IMG/VR virus record: IMGVR_UViG_3300025286_000120
Coordinates: 1 to 26,188 of that record
Strand: one strand, 5' to 3'
From: a virus
DNA: 26,188 nt
Shown here: positions 6,246 through 13,833 of the stretch, piece by piece
How positions within the stretch are numbered: position 1 is the first letter of the stretch
How the letters are laid out: each line of letters begins with the position of its first letter
Notes under the pieces: generated by a model
Databases searched by the model: none
Seen by the model: the letters and a program-made list of their open reading frames with translations, nothing else
What the model was told of the DNA's origin: nothing
Made by a program: the position numbers and the translations under genes

Positions 6246-8242
6246 TATTCAGTACCCTTAAGGCTGTTGACATTAGATGACCAGTCAGTCATGCCTTGCG
6301 TTGTACCTTCCCTTGAAGCAGCCGCAACAGCAGCAGGATCTGATGAGTCTGTATTCACGGTGACCTGAACGTTACCATGCATGTTGATTGCCTTGCTTGC
6401 GCCTGCCAGCGTTGGCGCGCTGAAGATCTGGTCAATCAACTTGTTGGCCCCAATGCTTGCGTGGATCCTACGGCCAGCACCAGCAGTGTCAAATCCGGGA
6501 CCGCCTAGCGACGGTTTGACTACGCCAGCCCACAACAGGATCTCGTTAGGCACCAGGCCAGCAGGCAACTTTCTAATAATGTTCTTCACGCCTTCAATAA
6601 AGCTTTCAAAGGCGTCAACAATGGGCGCGAAGATCATTCTCCCCATCTCTTGAATCGCATTGAATATAACGGACCAGCCTTCAAATATCTTTCCAAACGT
6701 GTCAGCCACTGCACCAAATATACTTTTCAAGATCCCGAGCACCGCACCCAGTATACCCTTCAGCAACTTGCCTATGAGCTTCACAATGAAAGCCACGATC
6801 TTCATGAGGAAAATAACGACCTTGATAATGGGCTTGAGTATTGTGGTCGCGATCTTGATCAGCACAGCAGCCACACTCAACACAGCGGCCACGATCTGCA
6901 TGACAATTTGTATGATTATTGTCACGATCTGGATTATTGGCGTCAGCACAGCACCAATGACATCAAGCATCGCTCCAACAAGATCACCCAGCACGCTGGC
7001 GATGCCTGCAAACGCAGGCGCAAGGATCCCAACAATGTCCTTGATAATGCTGGTTACCGCTTCCTTCATTTCAAGCAGCGCTGCAGCCATACCACCCAGG
7101 CCACCCTCAGCGCCTGCGAAGCTTTGAACGAACTTTCCAATAAGGGAAGGTCCGCCAACAAAGAACATAATGAGATCCACCACGACCGCTATGGCAGCGG
7201 CAATGGCAAAGACTATCGGGTTCATGAACAGCAGCGTTCTCAACAACCCTACCATCTTGAGCTTAACCAGCACGATGCCAGCCGCAATGGTGGCCAGTGT
7301 CGCTTTGACCGACAGGCCAAAAGCCACGACCTTGGGTACGGCCATGACCCCCACAAAGCCAGCCGTCGCAACCTTTGCCGCGTCACTGTTCTCCTGCACG
7401 ACCTTGATTTTGCCACCAAGCCCGTCAATGGCGATACCAAGCTTCTTGCCGATCTGGTCAGCCAGGTGGTCGTTGACAGATATCCATTTTATGATCTGGT
7501 CAACCAGCCTGAATACAGCGTCGTTTAAACCGCCCTCACCGATCTTAACTTGAAAGTTGGTGGTCGCGTCACTCAGGTTGGACAGCTTGCCGCCAACCGT
7601 TTGCATCTGATCTTCCATGCCGCTGGCGAACTTGGTTTCACCAATGCCAAGCAGGAAGTTAGATATGTTCTGACCACCACGCTTCACTTCCGTCTCAACA
7701 CCCTGCACCGTCAGCTTCACCGTCTTGGCTGTCGTTTGCGACGTAATGTTGAGTTGGGATCCAAGCTCCTCCGTCAAGCCCTTGTTGGCCTTGGTAATGG
7801 CCCCAGCAGCCTGCGCAATGGTGGTGCTGTTGGCAGCGGCGAGGTTACCTACCGATTTCATGACGGCGTTGGTGGGCTCGATGCCAGCAGCCTTGAGCTT
7901 GATATACGCCTGGGTCACGTTGTTGAGTTCAAACGGCGTTGTTGCCGCAAACTCCTTGATATCAGCGAACGCCTTTGCACCAGCCTTGGCTGAGCCCGTC
8001 ACTGACTTGAGCTGGGCGCCTAGCTTCTGTGCTTCCACGTTGGTGTTGATCAGACCCTTGAATGCAGACAACCCTGCAAAGGCGCCGATCATACCGGTGA
8101 TCTTGCCAGTGACGCCGTCAGCTGTTGCGCCGATCTTGGACACACCTTTCTTGAGAAGGTCCGCGCGCTTATCGGCCTTGTCAAAGCCTGCCTTGTCAAC
8201 CTTCATTCCCATAAAGGTAAACAGTCTGCGCACGATGGTCAT
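6245..8242 (-). CDS. Tail tape measure protein
   Basis: A 665-aa protein that sets tail length and is ejected into the host during infection. The N-terminal tape-measure domain spans ~60-270 (KLGAQLKSVTGSAKAGAKAF, IKEFAATTPFELNNVTQAYI, KLKAAGIEPTNAVMKSVGNL). Residues ~295-365 contain two or three hydrophobic segments, and ~395-515 is an unusually long run of Ile/Val-rich amphipathic helix (for example PIIQIVTIIIQIVMQIVAAV). This could enter the host membrane. At roughly 1.5 A per residue the length suggests a tail near 100 nm. ATG overlaps the chaperone stop as ATGA, and the chaperone pair is directly upstream, as in nearly all long-tailed phages. Confidence 0.93.
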   Translation of the reverse strand: MTIVRRLFTFMGMKVDKAGFDKADKRADLLKKGVSKIGATADGVTGKITGMIGAFAGLSAFKGLINTNVEAQKLGAQLKSVTGSAKAGAKAFADIKEFAATTPFELNNVTQAYIKLKAAGIEPTNAVMKSVGNLAAANSTTIAQAAGAITKANKGLTEELGSQLNITSQTTAKTVKLTVQGVETEVKRGGQNISNFLLGIGETKFASGMEDQMQTVGGKLSNLSDATTNFQVKIGEGGLNDAVFRLVDQIIKWISVNDHLADQIGKKLGIAIDGLGGKIKVVQENSDAAKVATAGFVGVMAVPKVVAFGLSVKATLATIAAGIVLVKLKMVGLLRTLLFMNPIVFAIAAAIAVVVDLIMFFVGGPSLIGKFVQSFAGAEGGLGGMAAALLEMKEAVTSIIKDIVGILAPAFAGIASVLGDLVGAMLDVIGAVLTPIIQIVTIIIQIVMQIVAAVLSVAAVLIKIATTILKPIIKVVIFLMKIVAFIVKLIGKLLKGILGAVLGILKSIFGAVADTFGKIFEGWSVIFNAIQEMGRMIFAPIVDAFESFIEGVKNIIRKLPAGLVPNEILLWAGVVKPSLGGPGFDTAGAGRRIHASIGANKLIDQIFSAPTLAGASKAINMHGNVQVTVNTDSSDPAAVAAASREGTTQGMTDWSSNVNSLKGTE

Positions 8243-8972
8243 TTATCAACCCCTTTGGTCACACCTGAGAGTAACTGTTCCAACAATGAATTAACAATGT
8301 GCATTCTGAACTGTTGTTGGAATCTAACCGCGTCCCACACCGCGTTCAGTTGCTTCAAGGTCCAGGTTCTCAACATCACCATTGGATCGTGTCCGGTGTT
8401 GGCAGCGAGGAGGTATACGTAGGCGCGGTGTCCATGTTTATCACACATACGCTTTTCAATCTCCTCAAGGTACTTCTGAGCCTGTCTCAGTTCGTAGCTT
8501 TGTTCTCTTCCTCCGTCTTCACCTTCTCTTCTTCCTCCTGGGAAGTCAGGCCAAACGATCCCAGGAGTTCCGTGAAAAAATCGCCAAAATTCTCCTCAAC
8601 AACCCACTGCAACGCCAGCGTACATTCAAGCAAACCACCAACGCCGTCATAAGCGAGCTTGAGAGAAGCCTTGTCCTTGATACGTGTGCCGCCCCTGCGT
8701 AACTTGCCAGCAGTGAACAGCTTGAGAGCGTACTTGAAGCCGCCCTTTCTCATTATGGATCTTGCAACGTCAGCGAAGGCCACGCCTGCAAGTGAACGAT
8801 CTTGAGACATGGCCGCCAAAGGGCTTGCCATCTCTACCATTTCAAGGGACATGTCCATTGACACATCGATGCATATTGGATCGCATGTGTACGGTACTTC
8901 AATGGTGACCCGGTCCCCGGCTTCATTCTTGCCTTGGTACCTTTCAATGGTCGTGTTGAATTCTGAATCCAT
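8239..8972 (-). CDS. Tail assembly chaperone G-T fusion made by -1 frameshift
   Basis: Predicted 244-aa product: residues 1-133 from the G frame (8972 to 8574), then 111 residues in the -1 frame to the stop at 8239-8241. The -1 frame is open from before the slippery site to that stop and has no better-looking start. Its only ATG (8448) would cut off a plausible helical stretch (ELRQAQKYLEEIEKRM). This is the arrangement of lambda gpG/gpGT: the fusion brings tape measure and tube subunits together. The slippery heptamer T TTT TTC is in the right frame at 8580-8574, followed by a stem-loop. The stop overlaps the tape measure ATG. Confidence 0.8.
8487..8972 (-). CDS. Tail assembly chaperone, G-like short form
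   Basis: A 161-aa protein made when ribosomes do not shift frame. The N-terminal part is beta-like with an acidic stretch (VTIEVPYTCDPICIDVSMDM), the middle is helical and basic (MRKGGFKYALKLFTAGKLRR), and the C-terminus is highly charged and Glu/Lys-rich (SQEEEEKVKTEEENKATN), as in many G-like chaperones. It acts in the cytoplasm as a chaperone for the tape measure protein. AGGAG lies 8 nt before ATG and is itself part of the repeated intergenic motif at 8978-9004. It sits between the tail tube and tape measure genes, as expected. Confidence 0.82.
   Translation of the reverse strand: MDSEFNTTIERYQGKNEAGDRVTIEVPYTCDPICIDVSMDMSLEMVEMASPLAAMSQDRSLAGVAFADVARSIMRKGGFKYALKLFTAGKLRRGGTRIKDKASLKLAYDGVGGLLECTLALQWVVEENFGDFFTELLGSFGLTSQEEEEKVKTEEENKATN
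8535..8580 (-). promoter_or_regulatory. Programmed -1 frameshift signal (slippery site plus stem-loop)
   Basis: In the sense (minus) strand the G-frame codons GAT TTT TTC form the heptamer T TTT TTC (8580-8574), an X XXY YYZ slippery site. Six bases (ACGGAA) later a perfect 9-bp stem begins: CTCCTGGGA (8567-8559) pairs with TCCCAGGAG (8543-8535) around a 15-nt loop. Spacer length and stem fit known -1 frameshift stimulators. A -1 slip enters exactly the frame of the T part. Confidence 0.82.
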
Positions 8973-8977
8973 GGTGC

Positions 8978-9004
8978 GCGCTCCTATATAGCGGTCTAGG
9001 GGAT
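8978..9004 (-). promoter_or_regulatory. Intergenic CCCCTAGACC/GGAGCGC motif, copy C
   Basis: On the minus strand: CCCCTAGACC, then GCTATATA, then GGAGCGC. Here GGAG is the ribosome binding site of the chaperone gene (ATG at 8972). The gap also holds CGCTAGG at 9008-9014, a heptamer also found in the arms of the 3435-3539 inverted repeat. A promoter, regulator site or shared mRNA leader are all possible. Confidence 0.6.
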
Positions 9005-9024
9005 TTCGCTAGGCGCCTTGAATG

Positions 9025-9468
9025 TTAGGCGTCCAGTTGTTCTCCGTGTCCAATCTCTGCTACCAGACATCGGATCTCGAAGTCTTTGGGTTGTGCGTCG
9101 TTGGCAAACTTCAGCACAGGCGTGTTTTTGATGTAGGCGGTTGTTGAGACCATCATGTTGCCAATGCTTCTCACGTCCTTGATAAGCAACCTGAACTTGT
9201 TATTGCCAGTACCACGGTCAGCCAGCCACAGCTTGTGCAGCACGCTTATTGAAGGACTGCCAGGGTGCAGCTTGAGCTTGACCATGGCACCAGGCATATC
9301 AATACGGTTCCTGGTCACGGTCTTGTGTGATCCAACAGTCTCAGTGAAACCGTCACCATCGGGTTCAATGCTTAGAAATTCACCGTCAGCGTACCCTTCC
9401 ACTATGTGTGTGATTCCAAGGGTCCCACTGATGACCATTTTGATGTCGTCTCTGTTGTATTCACTCAC
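9025..9468 (-). CDS. Tail tube protein (DUF3277/KPP10-like)
   Basis: A 147-aa protein, beta-rich, with the pattern of myovirus tube proteins: MVISGTLGITHIVEGYADGE at the N-terminus, a central RIDMPGAMVKLKLHPGSPSI and a helix SVLHKLWLADRG, then strands KFRLLIKDVRSIGNMMVSTT. GTG start at 9468 is chosen because AGGAG lies 7 nt upstream and no other start is as good. It forms the inner tube inside the sheath encoded just upstream. Family placement near KPP10-type tube proteins is from size, pattern and the sheath-tube-chaperone-tape measure order. Confidence 0.82.
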   Translation of the reverse strand: MSEYNRDDIKMVISGTLGITHIVEGYADGEFLSIEPDGDGFTETVGSHKTVTRNRIDMPGAMVKLKLHPGSPSISVLHKLWLADRGTGNNKFRLLIKDVRSIGNMMVSTTAYIKNTPVLKFANDAQPKDFEIRCLVAEIGHGEQLDA

Positions 9469-9531
9469 CTTGGAACTCCTGTTCTATGGTGCCCAGCAGG
9501 GCCGAGAAGGGGTGTGCACTGTGCCGTATGA

Positions 9532-9560
9532 CCCCTTGGGTGGGTTAGCCCGTCAAGGGG
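9532..9560 (-). other. Hairpin in the sheath-tube gap
   Basis: The 105-bp gap between sheath (stop at 9574) and tube (start at 9468) contains a 7-bp stem, CCCCTTG/CAAGGGG, at 9560-9554 and 9538-9532 with a 15-nt loop. No U-run follows in the sense strand, so it is at most a weak attenuator or an mRNA stability element. Separate expression levels of tube and sheath would make sense but are not shown. Confidence 0.35.
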
Positions 9561-9573
9561 CTGCTACGCCTTG

Positions 9574-10695
9574 TTAGGACGTGGCTACCTGACCAAGGAA
9601 GTCGCCCTCTTGAATTGCACCGGTCAAGGTGCCGCCGTAGGTGCGGCGGATAATGCGGTTTGTCTTGTCTGCACCCAGCACTTGCGTGATACGCAACGGC
9701 ACCACGAAGGGTGACCCGGGGTCTGTTGGGCTGTTTGTGCCTGGTGCGCGGCGCGTGAGGTGCTTGGCCGTAACGCCAATCTCAAGCCTGGTTTCAAGCA
9801 GGTTGTCAGTCACCGCGATACCGCTGTCGTCAAACGGGATCTTCCCACCAGCATTGACAAAGTCACTCTCAGCTTGGGTGAAGTCTTCAGCCACCCGTTC
9901 AGCCAGCCAGTCCTTCGTCAGTTGAATGTCAATGAACTCGCCGCTGACCAGCTTGCCCTTTTGCACTGAACCAAGGCCACGGACCTCGGTGTACACGTTG
10001 GCACCCTTGTTGAGAAGGTTGGTCAACAGCTGCGTTTCAGTCAACTGCAGCTGCTTGGTTACGCCAACCAACAATTGCCAAGCCACAATCGTGGTGTTGG
10101 TGTCAGGGTTGATCGCCAGGAACTTCGCCATGCTTGAGACCACCATGGGTTCCGTGACAGGATCATGGTAGAAGTATGCGGTGCGGTTGTATGAAAGACC
10201 CTGCAGATCTTCAAAGGTGTTGCCGCCGACATCGTTGGCCACGTCTGCTTCAGCACTGGTGGCGAAGTACAGCGTGGGCTTGTTGCGCGCTTCAGCGAAG
10301 GCAGCGATCAACAGGATGTTGGCGTTGTCGTAGGCGTTGGCGCCTGTAACCAACAACCCATACCAGTCATCGTCATCAAGCTGTACGGCCACAAGCTCGG
10401 TGCTGATTGGGTTGGCTGCAACGTACTGACCAGCCTTGACCTGAACAGGGCGGATCTCTTGGTTCAGCGCTGCTTTCAAGTTGGTGACACCCTGTGCCGT
10501 CAGATCCAAGTTGCCAGGCGCAGGGCCATCAGCGTCAATGGCTGTGCTGGTTGCGTAGGTCCTGACTTCATTATTTGCGAAGCCAGGCGCGTCAGTGTCA
10601 GACAACATGACCAAGATGTCACCAAAACCTTGAATGGTGACCTGGGGTGACCCGCTTGTTACTTGGCTTTGAATTAAGCTGTTGGCGTTTGCCAT
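9574..10695 (-). CDS. Tail sheath protein (DUF3383 family)
   Basis: A 373-aa protein. The start MANANSLIQSQVTSGSPQVT is followed by FGDILVMLSDTDA, the Asp-rich VAVQLDDDDWYGLLVTGANA, the domain TLYFATSAEADVANDVGGNT and the C-terminal RLEIGVTAKHLTRRAPGTNS and GTLTGAIQEGDFLGQV. This pattern is that of DUF3383 proteins, the contractile sheath of many small-baseplate myoviruses. The sheath contracts on infection and drives the tube through the envelope. AGGGGAAG precedes ATG by about 8 nt. Its presence is the main reason to call this a myovirus. Confidence 0.85.
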   Translation of the reverse strand: MANANSLIQSQVTSGSPQVTIQGFGDILVMLSDTDAPGFANNEVRTYATSTAIDADGPAPGNLDLTAQGVTNLKAALNQEIRPVQVKAGQYVAANPISTELVAVQLDDDDWYGLLVTGANAYDNANILLIAAFAEARNKPTLYFATSAEADVANDVGGNTFEDLQGLSYNRTAYFYHDPVTEPMVVSSMAKFLAINPDTNTTIVAWQLLVGVTKQLQLTETQLLTNLLNKGANVYTEVRGLGSVQKGKLVSGEFIDIQLTKDWLAERVAEDFTQAESDFVNAGGKIPFDDSGIAVTDNLLETRLEIGVTAKHLTRRAPGTNSPTDPGSPFVVPLRITQVLGADKTNRIIRRTYGGTLTGAIQEGDFLGQVATS

Positions 10696-10705
10696 GGAAC
10701 TTCCC

Positions 10706-11233
10706 CTAACAACTTACCAGCTGTTGAGTTGGTATCAGCGTTTCAATAACGTCTGCCCCGCTCTCTCTGGTAATCGTGAAACGGTATTTAAACTCGCGGA
10801 TCGTCCTGTTGTCCCAGATTGTGTCTAGGTCCTCACTGTCTTCAACGGTTGTACCTTGCGGTTCCTCTACAGTCAAACCCAATTGCTTTGCAAGCAACCT
10901 GAATGCCTGGTCGCGCAGGGACAAAATGAACTGATCCATCGCCTCCCTGTGTATGCCGCCAAATATCTGAAGCTCAAACAAACCAACACGGCACGACTTG
11001 GTAACCTGCTTCCCTGGCTTGCCGCCAAAAGCCTCGTCCAAGATCTTGGTTGTGGTTATGCCTGTGGTGCGGTGGCCGCCTACATCCAAGATCGCATACT
11101 GGCCGTCAACCTCAAGCAACTTAGGTGCGTTTTGTTTGGCGTAGTAAATGCGCCCGTTTGCCATACCGGTGCCCAATTCAACAAGTTGAAAGATCTGGCC
11201 TTCAATTGTGCTTGGTTGGTACGGGTGGGTCAT
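10706..11233 (-). CDS. Tail terminator / neck protein (LIC_12616-like)
   Basis: A 175-aa protein located just upstream of the sheath gene. It begins TIEGQIFQLVELGTGMANGR and continues with an alpha/beta stretch FELQIFGGIHREAMDQFILS, LRDQAFRLLAKQLGLTVEEP and a C-terminal beta hairpin FKYRFTITRESGADVIETLI. This composition and position fit the neck or tail-terminator proteins that cap the tube and sheath before joining the head. ATG overlaps the stop of the preceding gene as ATGA, suggesting coupled translation. Family name is tentative; the terminator role is inferred from gene order. Confidence 0.6.
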   Translation of the reverse strand: MTHPYQPSTIEGQIFQLVELGTGMANGRIYYAKQNAPKLLEVDGQYAILDVGGHRTTGITTTKILDEAFGGKPGKQVTKSCRVGLFELQIFGGIHREAMDQFILSLRDQAFRLLAKQLGLTVEEPQGTTVEDSEDLDTIWDNRTIREFKYRFTITRESGADVIETLIPTQQLVSC

Positions 11234-11625
11234 GTGTTCACGTCGTTCTGTTCATTGGCACGCAACAGAATGTACTTGAAATGGGATGTTGGCAAATTGT
11301 ATCGTCGCGTGCCACGGTTTTGTACAAAATGCACTTCCCACAATTCAATGCCTTCGCCTTGTCCGTCGTCTATCTCAACAACATCACAACGGGTTGGGTC
11401 GCCTTGCCTGACGGTCTTGAGAAGCGCCTTGGTGTACAGCTTACGAGCACCGCGTAACAGCGTGCCTTCCTGTTCATCTAACAGGTCCAGTTCCTTGCCT
11501 GAGGTAGGTTGAACACCGCCCCTGATAGTGAACACGGTATCAGCCGTCTCAGCGTACACACCGTCCACATAGCCCCCTGTGGACCTGCGCCTGATGTTGT
11601 ATATCTGGGGTCTAATGAATGCCAT
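11230..11625 (-). CDS. Head-tail joining / stopper-like protein
   Basis: A 131-aa protein with a beta-barrel-like pattern: IRRRSTGGYVDGVYAETADT, VFTIRGGVQPTSGKELDLLD, GTRRYNLPTSHFKYILLRA. Proteins of this size with a 'GxVQPTSGKELDLL..EGxR..' stretch are common in myovirus connector regions and are probably head-closure or stopper proteins. It sits between a gp10-like tail completion gene and the neck gene. The function is inferred from position; no catalytic motif is present. It starts 1 bp after the upstream stop, so translation is likely coupled. Confidence 0.55.
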   Translation of the reverse strand: MAFIRPQIYNIRRRSTGGYVDGVYAETADTVFTIRGGVQPTSGKELDLLDEQEGTLLRGARKLYTKALLKTVRQGDPTRCDVVEIDDGQGEGIELWEVHFVQNRGTRRYNLPTSHFKYILLRANEQNDVNT

Positions 11626-11626
11626 G

Positions 11627-12097
11627 TTACTTGCTCAGAATCTTCTTTATGTTGCCAACGAAGAACGTGATTGCACGCTGCATGTCGCCAGTATCAACAA
11701 GGGGCTTGGATGATCCCTTTGAGGCAATGGTTGAAGGTGCGTTCTTGTGGAAGCCGCCCTTTGAGATTGTTTGTATGATATCGTTCCTGGCCTTGATACC
11801 GATCCTGGTTAACCAGCCTGTGACCCTGGTGTGCGTTGGTCCAGTTACGTCTTGCCACATGTCGCTGAACATTTTGGCGTAGCTTTCTTGGTTCTTGTCA
11901 AAGGCGTTGCGCATGAATGGGCGCTTCTTGATATTGGCGTTGGGTGCGCCAAATTCATTGTGGTGAGCGTACTCCGAGATGTCGCCCTTGAAAATACCAG
12001 TGACCACGCCCCTGTCATTGGCGCCTGCCATGTTGCGCAGGATCTGTTCCCACACCCGTTTATCGTCCTTGACTGACAGCGTGATCTTGATTGTCAT
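11627..12097 (-). CDS. HK97 gp10-like tail completion protein
   Basis: A 156-aa protein. ATG at 12097 overlaps the upstream stop as ATGA; an ORF extension to 12163 would run through the upstream gene and is rejected. Helix-rich N-terminal half (KDDKRVWEQILRNMAGAND), then the typical EYAHHNEFGAPNANIKKRPF motif ('Y...hE.G......i..RPF'), a helix and the C-terminal KGGFHKNAPSTIASKGSSKP / LVDTGDMQRAITFFV motif. The two motifs HNEFG...RPF and LVDTG are characteristic of gp10-type proteins, which join the tail to the head completion ring. Confidence 0.78.
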   Translation of the reverse strand: MTIKITLSVKDDKRVWEQILRNMAGANDRGVVTGIFKGDISEYAHHNEFGAPNANIKKRPFMRNAFDKNQESYAKMFSDMWQDVTGPTHTRVTGWLTRIGIKARNDIIQTISKGGFHKNAPSTIASKGSSKPLVDTGDMQRAITFFVGNIKKILSK

Positions 12098-12516
12098 CTC
12101 ATTAATGTCCCGACCCGTTTGCCGTCCTTGTCCGTGCGGCGACCAAGCTTGTATGGGAACCACAAGCGGCGCACTGGTGGGGGAAGCGGAGATTGGAAGT
12201 AGTCACGGATCAGATTGAAACCGTAGGTGATCTGCACGTCGCCTTCTCTTATCGCACCAACACCACCAACGATATTCTCATTCTGTTCACAGAAGTTTTT
12301 AACAAACTCAAACAGACCAATTTGAATTGACGTGGGGTGCGTTACATCAACACAGCTCTCATCTTGGAATGGGTTGTCCAAGTACAGGTCGCCAATCTCA
12401 ATGGCCGCCTTGTAATACAGTTCCAAGATTGAATCATCAACGGTGAACTGCTGAAGGTACAGTCTTAGAAGCACCTCATCTGTTGCGTAGCTGTACGTCG
12501 CCGCCAATGTTGCCAT
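12094..12516 (-). CDS. Head-tail connector (gp6-like adaptor)
   Basis: A 140-aa protein, mostly helical in the first 100 residues (YSYATDEVLLRLYLQQFTVD, DSILELYYKAAIEIGDLYLD, ...SIQIGLFEFVKNFCEQNE). This is the look of HK97 gp6/SPP1 gp15 adaptor proteins that bind under the portal: several helices separated by short loops, then an extended basic tail (RRLWFPYKLGRRTDKDGKRV). The stop overlaps the next start. Assignment is by fold impression and order (capsid, unknown, adaptor, gp10-like, stopper, neck), not by a diagnostic motif. Confidence 0.6.
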   Translation of the reverse strand: MATLAATYSYATDEVLLRLYLQQFTVDDSILELYYKAAIEIGDLYLDNPFQDESCVDVTHPTSIQIGLFEFVKNFCEQNENIVGGVGAIREGDVQITYGFNLIRDYFQSPLPPPVRRLWFPYKLGRRTDKDGKRVGTLMR

Positions 12517-12522
12517 CTTGAA

Positions 12523-12996
12523 TTACCCCCCGTTGTGCTTGCTTAGCACTGCCTTCTTGACTGCCTCACGCAGTGTCTTCTCACCAAACCGCTTGTCGTA
12601 TGGATGATCTTCCAAGTTGTCATCCAACCATGCAATCAGCTCATCCTTATGCATTCTGTCAACTTGAAAGTCTGGCAGTTCCTTATGCGGCGACCGCACT
12701 GGTCCACTGGGCTCAGGCAACGGGTCCTTGAGTACAGGCTTGGCCATACCACGGGTGTCCGTGTTGGAATTCATGTTCATGGGGTGGTCATGCGCCTGGT
12801 GTGCTGGCGCACGCTCAAAGGCTTTCAAGGCGTGGTGCTTGTCGGTCTTGTAGCCTGTCACGTACTCAGCACGACCGGTCCTTTCAACCCAGCTCTCAGC
12901 GACCTGCTTTGATACGTTGTAGGTCCTGCCTGCCAGGTATTCACGCCCGTCTGGTCCACGGTACTTCTTCAACATCTTCACCAGTTTTGCAGCCAT
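12523..12996 (-). CDS. Unknown head-region protein with C-terminal helical domain
   Basis: A 157-aa protein. N-terminal ~45 residues (KMLKKYRGPDGREYLAGRTY, then NVSKQVAESWVERTGRAEYV) resemble the small beta-helix module often found in phage head-region proteins. Residues ~55-108 are low in order and rich in His, Pro, Asn and Met. The C-terminal ~45 residues (HKDELIAWLDDNLEDHPYDK, RFGEKTLREAVKKAV) look like a small LEM/HeH-type helical domain. GGAGG lies about 9 nt before ATG. It could be a minor head or completion protein; I do not assign a function. Confidence 0.6.
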   Translation of the reverse strand: MAAKLVKMLKKYRGPDGREYLAGRTYNVSKQVAESWVERTGRAEYVTGYKTDKHHALKAFERAPAHQAHDHPMNMNSNTDTRGMAKPVLKDPLPEPSGPVRSPHKELPDFQVDRMHKDELIAWLDDNLEDHPYDKRFGEKTLREAVKKAVLSKHNGG

Positions 12997-13047
12997 TTCT
13001 CACGCCTCCGTTCTCATGCACTTTGCGATTCAAGGTTGTAAAAGGTG

Positions 13048-13728
13048 TCAGCTATTGACACCCAGCTTGGCCAGTGTACCGCGTGCACGCTGAGCCGCAA
13101 GTGCTTCGGCGGTGATAGCTGTGTGCGTCATGTTGATAGTGTCAACGGCTACACGTTGAATCTTCGTCTCGCCAACCACCAAACCAAGCGTTGGGTCGTA
13201 CCCAGCGATGCCAGCAGCCGCAAGCGCTGCTTGAATTGCAGCCTCGTCTGGCTTGACTTCAGATGCGTCTGCAGCCTCGGCGCCAAACACTGCATGCAGT
13301 TCAGGTGTGCCGCTTACCATGATCACAACCCACACAACCCAATATGTCTGACCGTCTGCTGTCAACGCTGCTGGCGTAGCACCGGCAAGGTTGTGTGAAT
13401 TGGCCCACTCACCCGCACCCAGGATGATCGTGTCAACAGCGGCTGCAAAGCGTTTGAACACACTCAAGATCACATCGCCTACTGTGTAATCAACACGGTA
13501 CAGGATCTCGGTGCTGCCACTTGACCCATCGGTGAACACCAGGCCACCGTCAACCATGCGTGCGGTCCAGGCAACAGCCCAAGCAAACACACTTTGCAGC
13601 AGGTTGCGCATAGCTTGAATACTGATAAAGCCTCGCGAGCTTTCATCTTGACCTCGGACACGCCCAATCGCATCAGGGAGCGTGTCCAACATGTTTTGTA
13701 GACTTTTGAATGAATCGTTGGCAGGCAT
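13048..13728 (-). CDS. Unknown structural protein after the capsid gene
   Basis: A 226-aa protein I do not recognise. The N-terminus is helical (NDSFKSLQNMLDTLPDAIGR, RGFISIQAMRNLLQSVFAWA), the middle is beta-rich (GGLVFTDGSSGSTEILYRVD, QTYWVVWVVIMVSGTPELHA), and the C-terminal part is helical and Ala-rich (EAAIQAALAAAGIAGYDPTL, AITAEALAAQRARGTLAKL). GGAG lies 6 nt before ATG. It follows the major capsid gene but is separated from it by a strong intrinsic terminator, so it is expressed from read-through or from its own weak promoter. A decoration or minor head protein is possible from position alone. Confidence 0.6.
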   Translation of the reverse strand: MPANDSFKSLQNMLDTLPDAIGRVRGQDESSRGFISIQAMRNLLQSVFAWAVAWTARMVDGGLVFTDGSSGSTEILYRVDYTVGDVILSVFKRFAAAVDTIILGAGEWANSHNLAGATPAALTADGQTYWVVWVVIMVSGTPELHAVFGAEAADASEVKPDEAAIQAALAAAGIAGYDPTLGLVVGETKIQRVAVDTINMTHTAITAEALAAQRARGTLAKLGVNS

Positions 13729-13762
13729 CTCATGCTCCGTATTGAATCGTACTGTTCTTGCT

Positions 13763-13799
13763 AAAAAGGCCAGCCACGCTTTTTGTGTAGGCTGGCCTT
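13763..13799 (-). terminator. Intrinsic terminator after the major capsid gene
   Basis: In the sense (minus) strand a 10-bp perfect stem AAGGCCAGCC (13799-13790) / GGCTGGCCTT (13775-13766) with a 14-nt loop is followed by further T residues (the run of five T at 13767-13763 overlaps the stem end). It starts 35 bp after the major capsid stop. It is the only textbook rho-independent terminator I find in the window and would raise capsid relative to downstream transcripts. Confidence 0.88.
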
Positions 13800-13833
13800 A
13801 TGGGCTTTCAATTACCGGCAGATCAGCCAGGTA

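Noticed and set aside
6650-7528. Long plus-strand frame of 292 codons opposite the tape measure gene
   Set aside because: Its product is very rich in His, Asn, Asp and Gln, as expected from the antisense of a repetitive Ile/Val-rich gene, and it has no ribosome site.
8239-8448. T part of the chaperone as a separate gene from ATG 8448
   Set aside because: There is no convincing ribosome site and the frame is open upstream to a well-formed slippery site, so a frameshift product is more likely.
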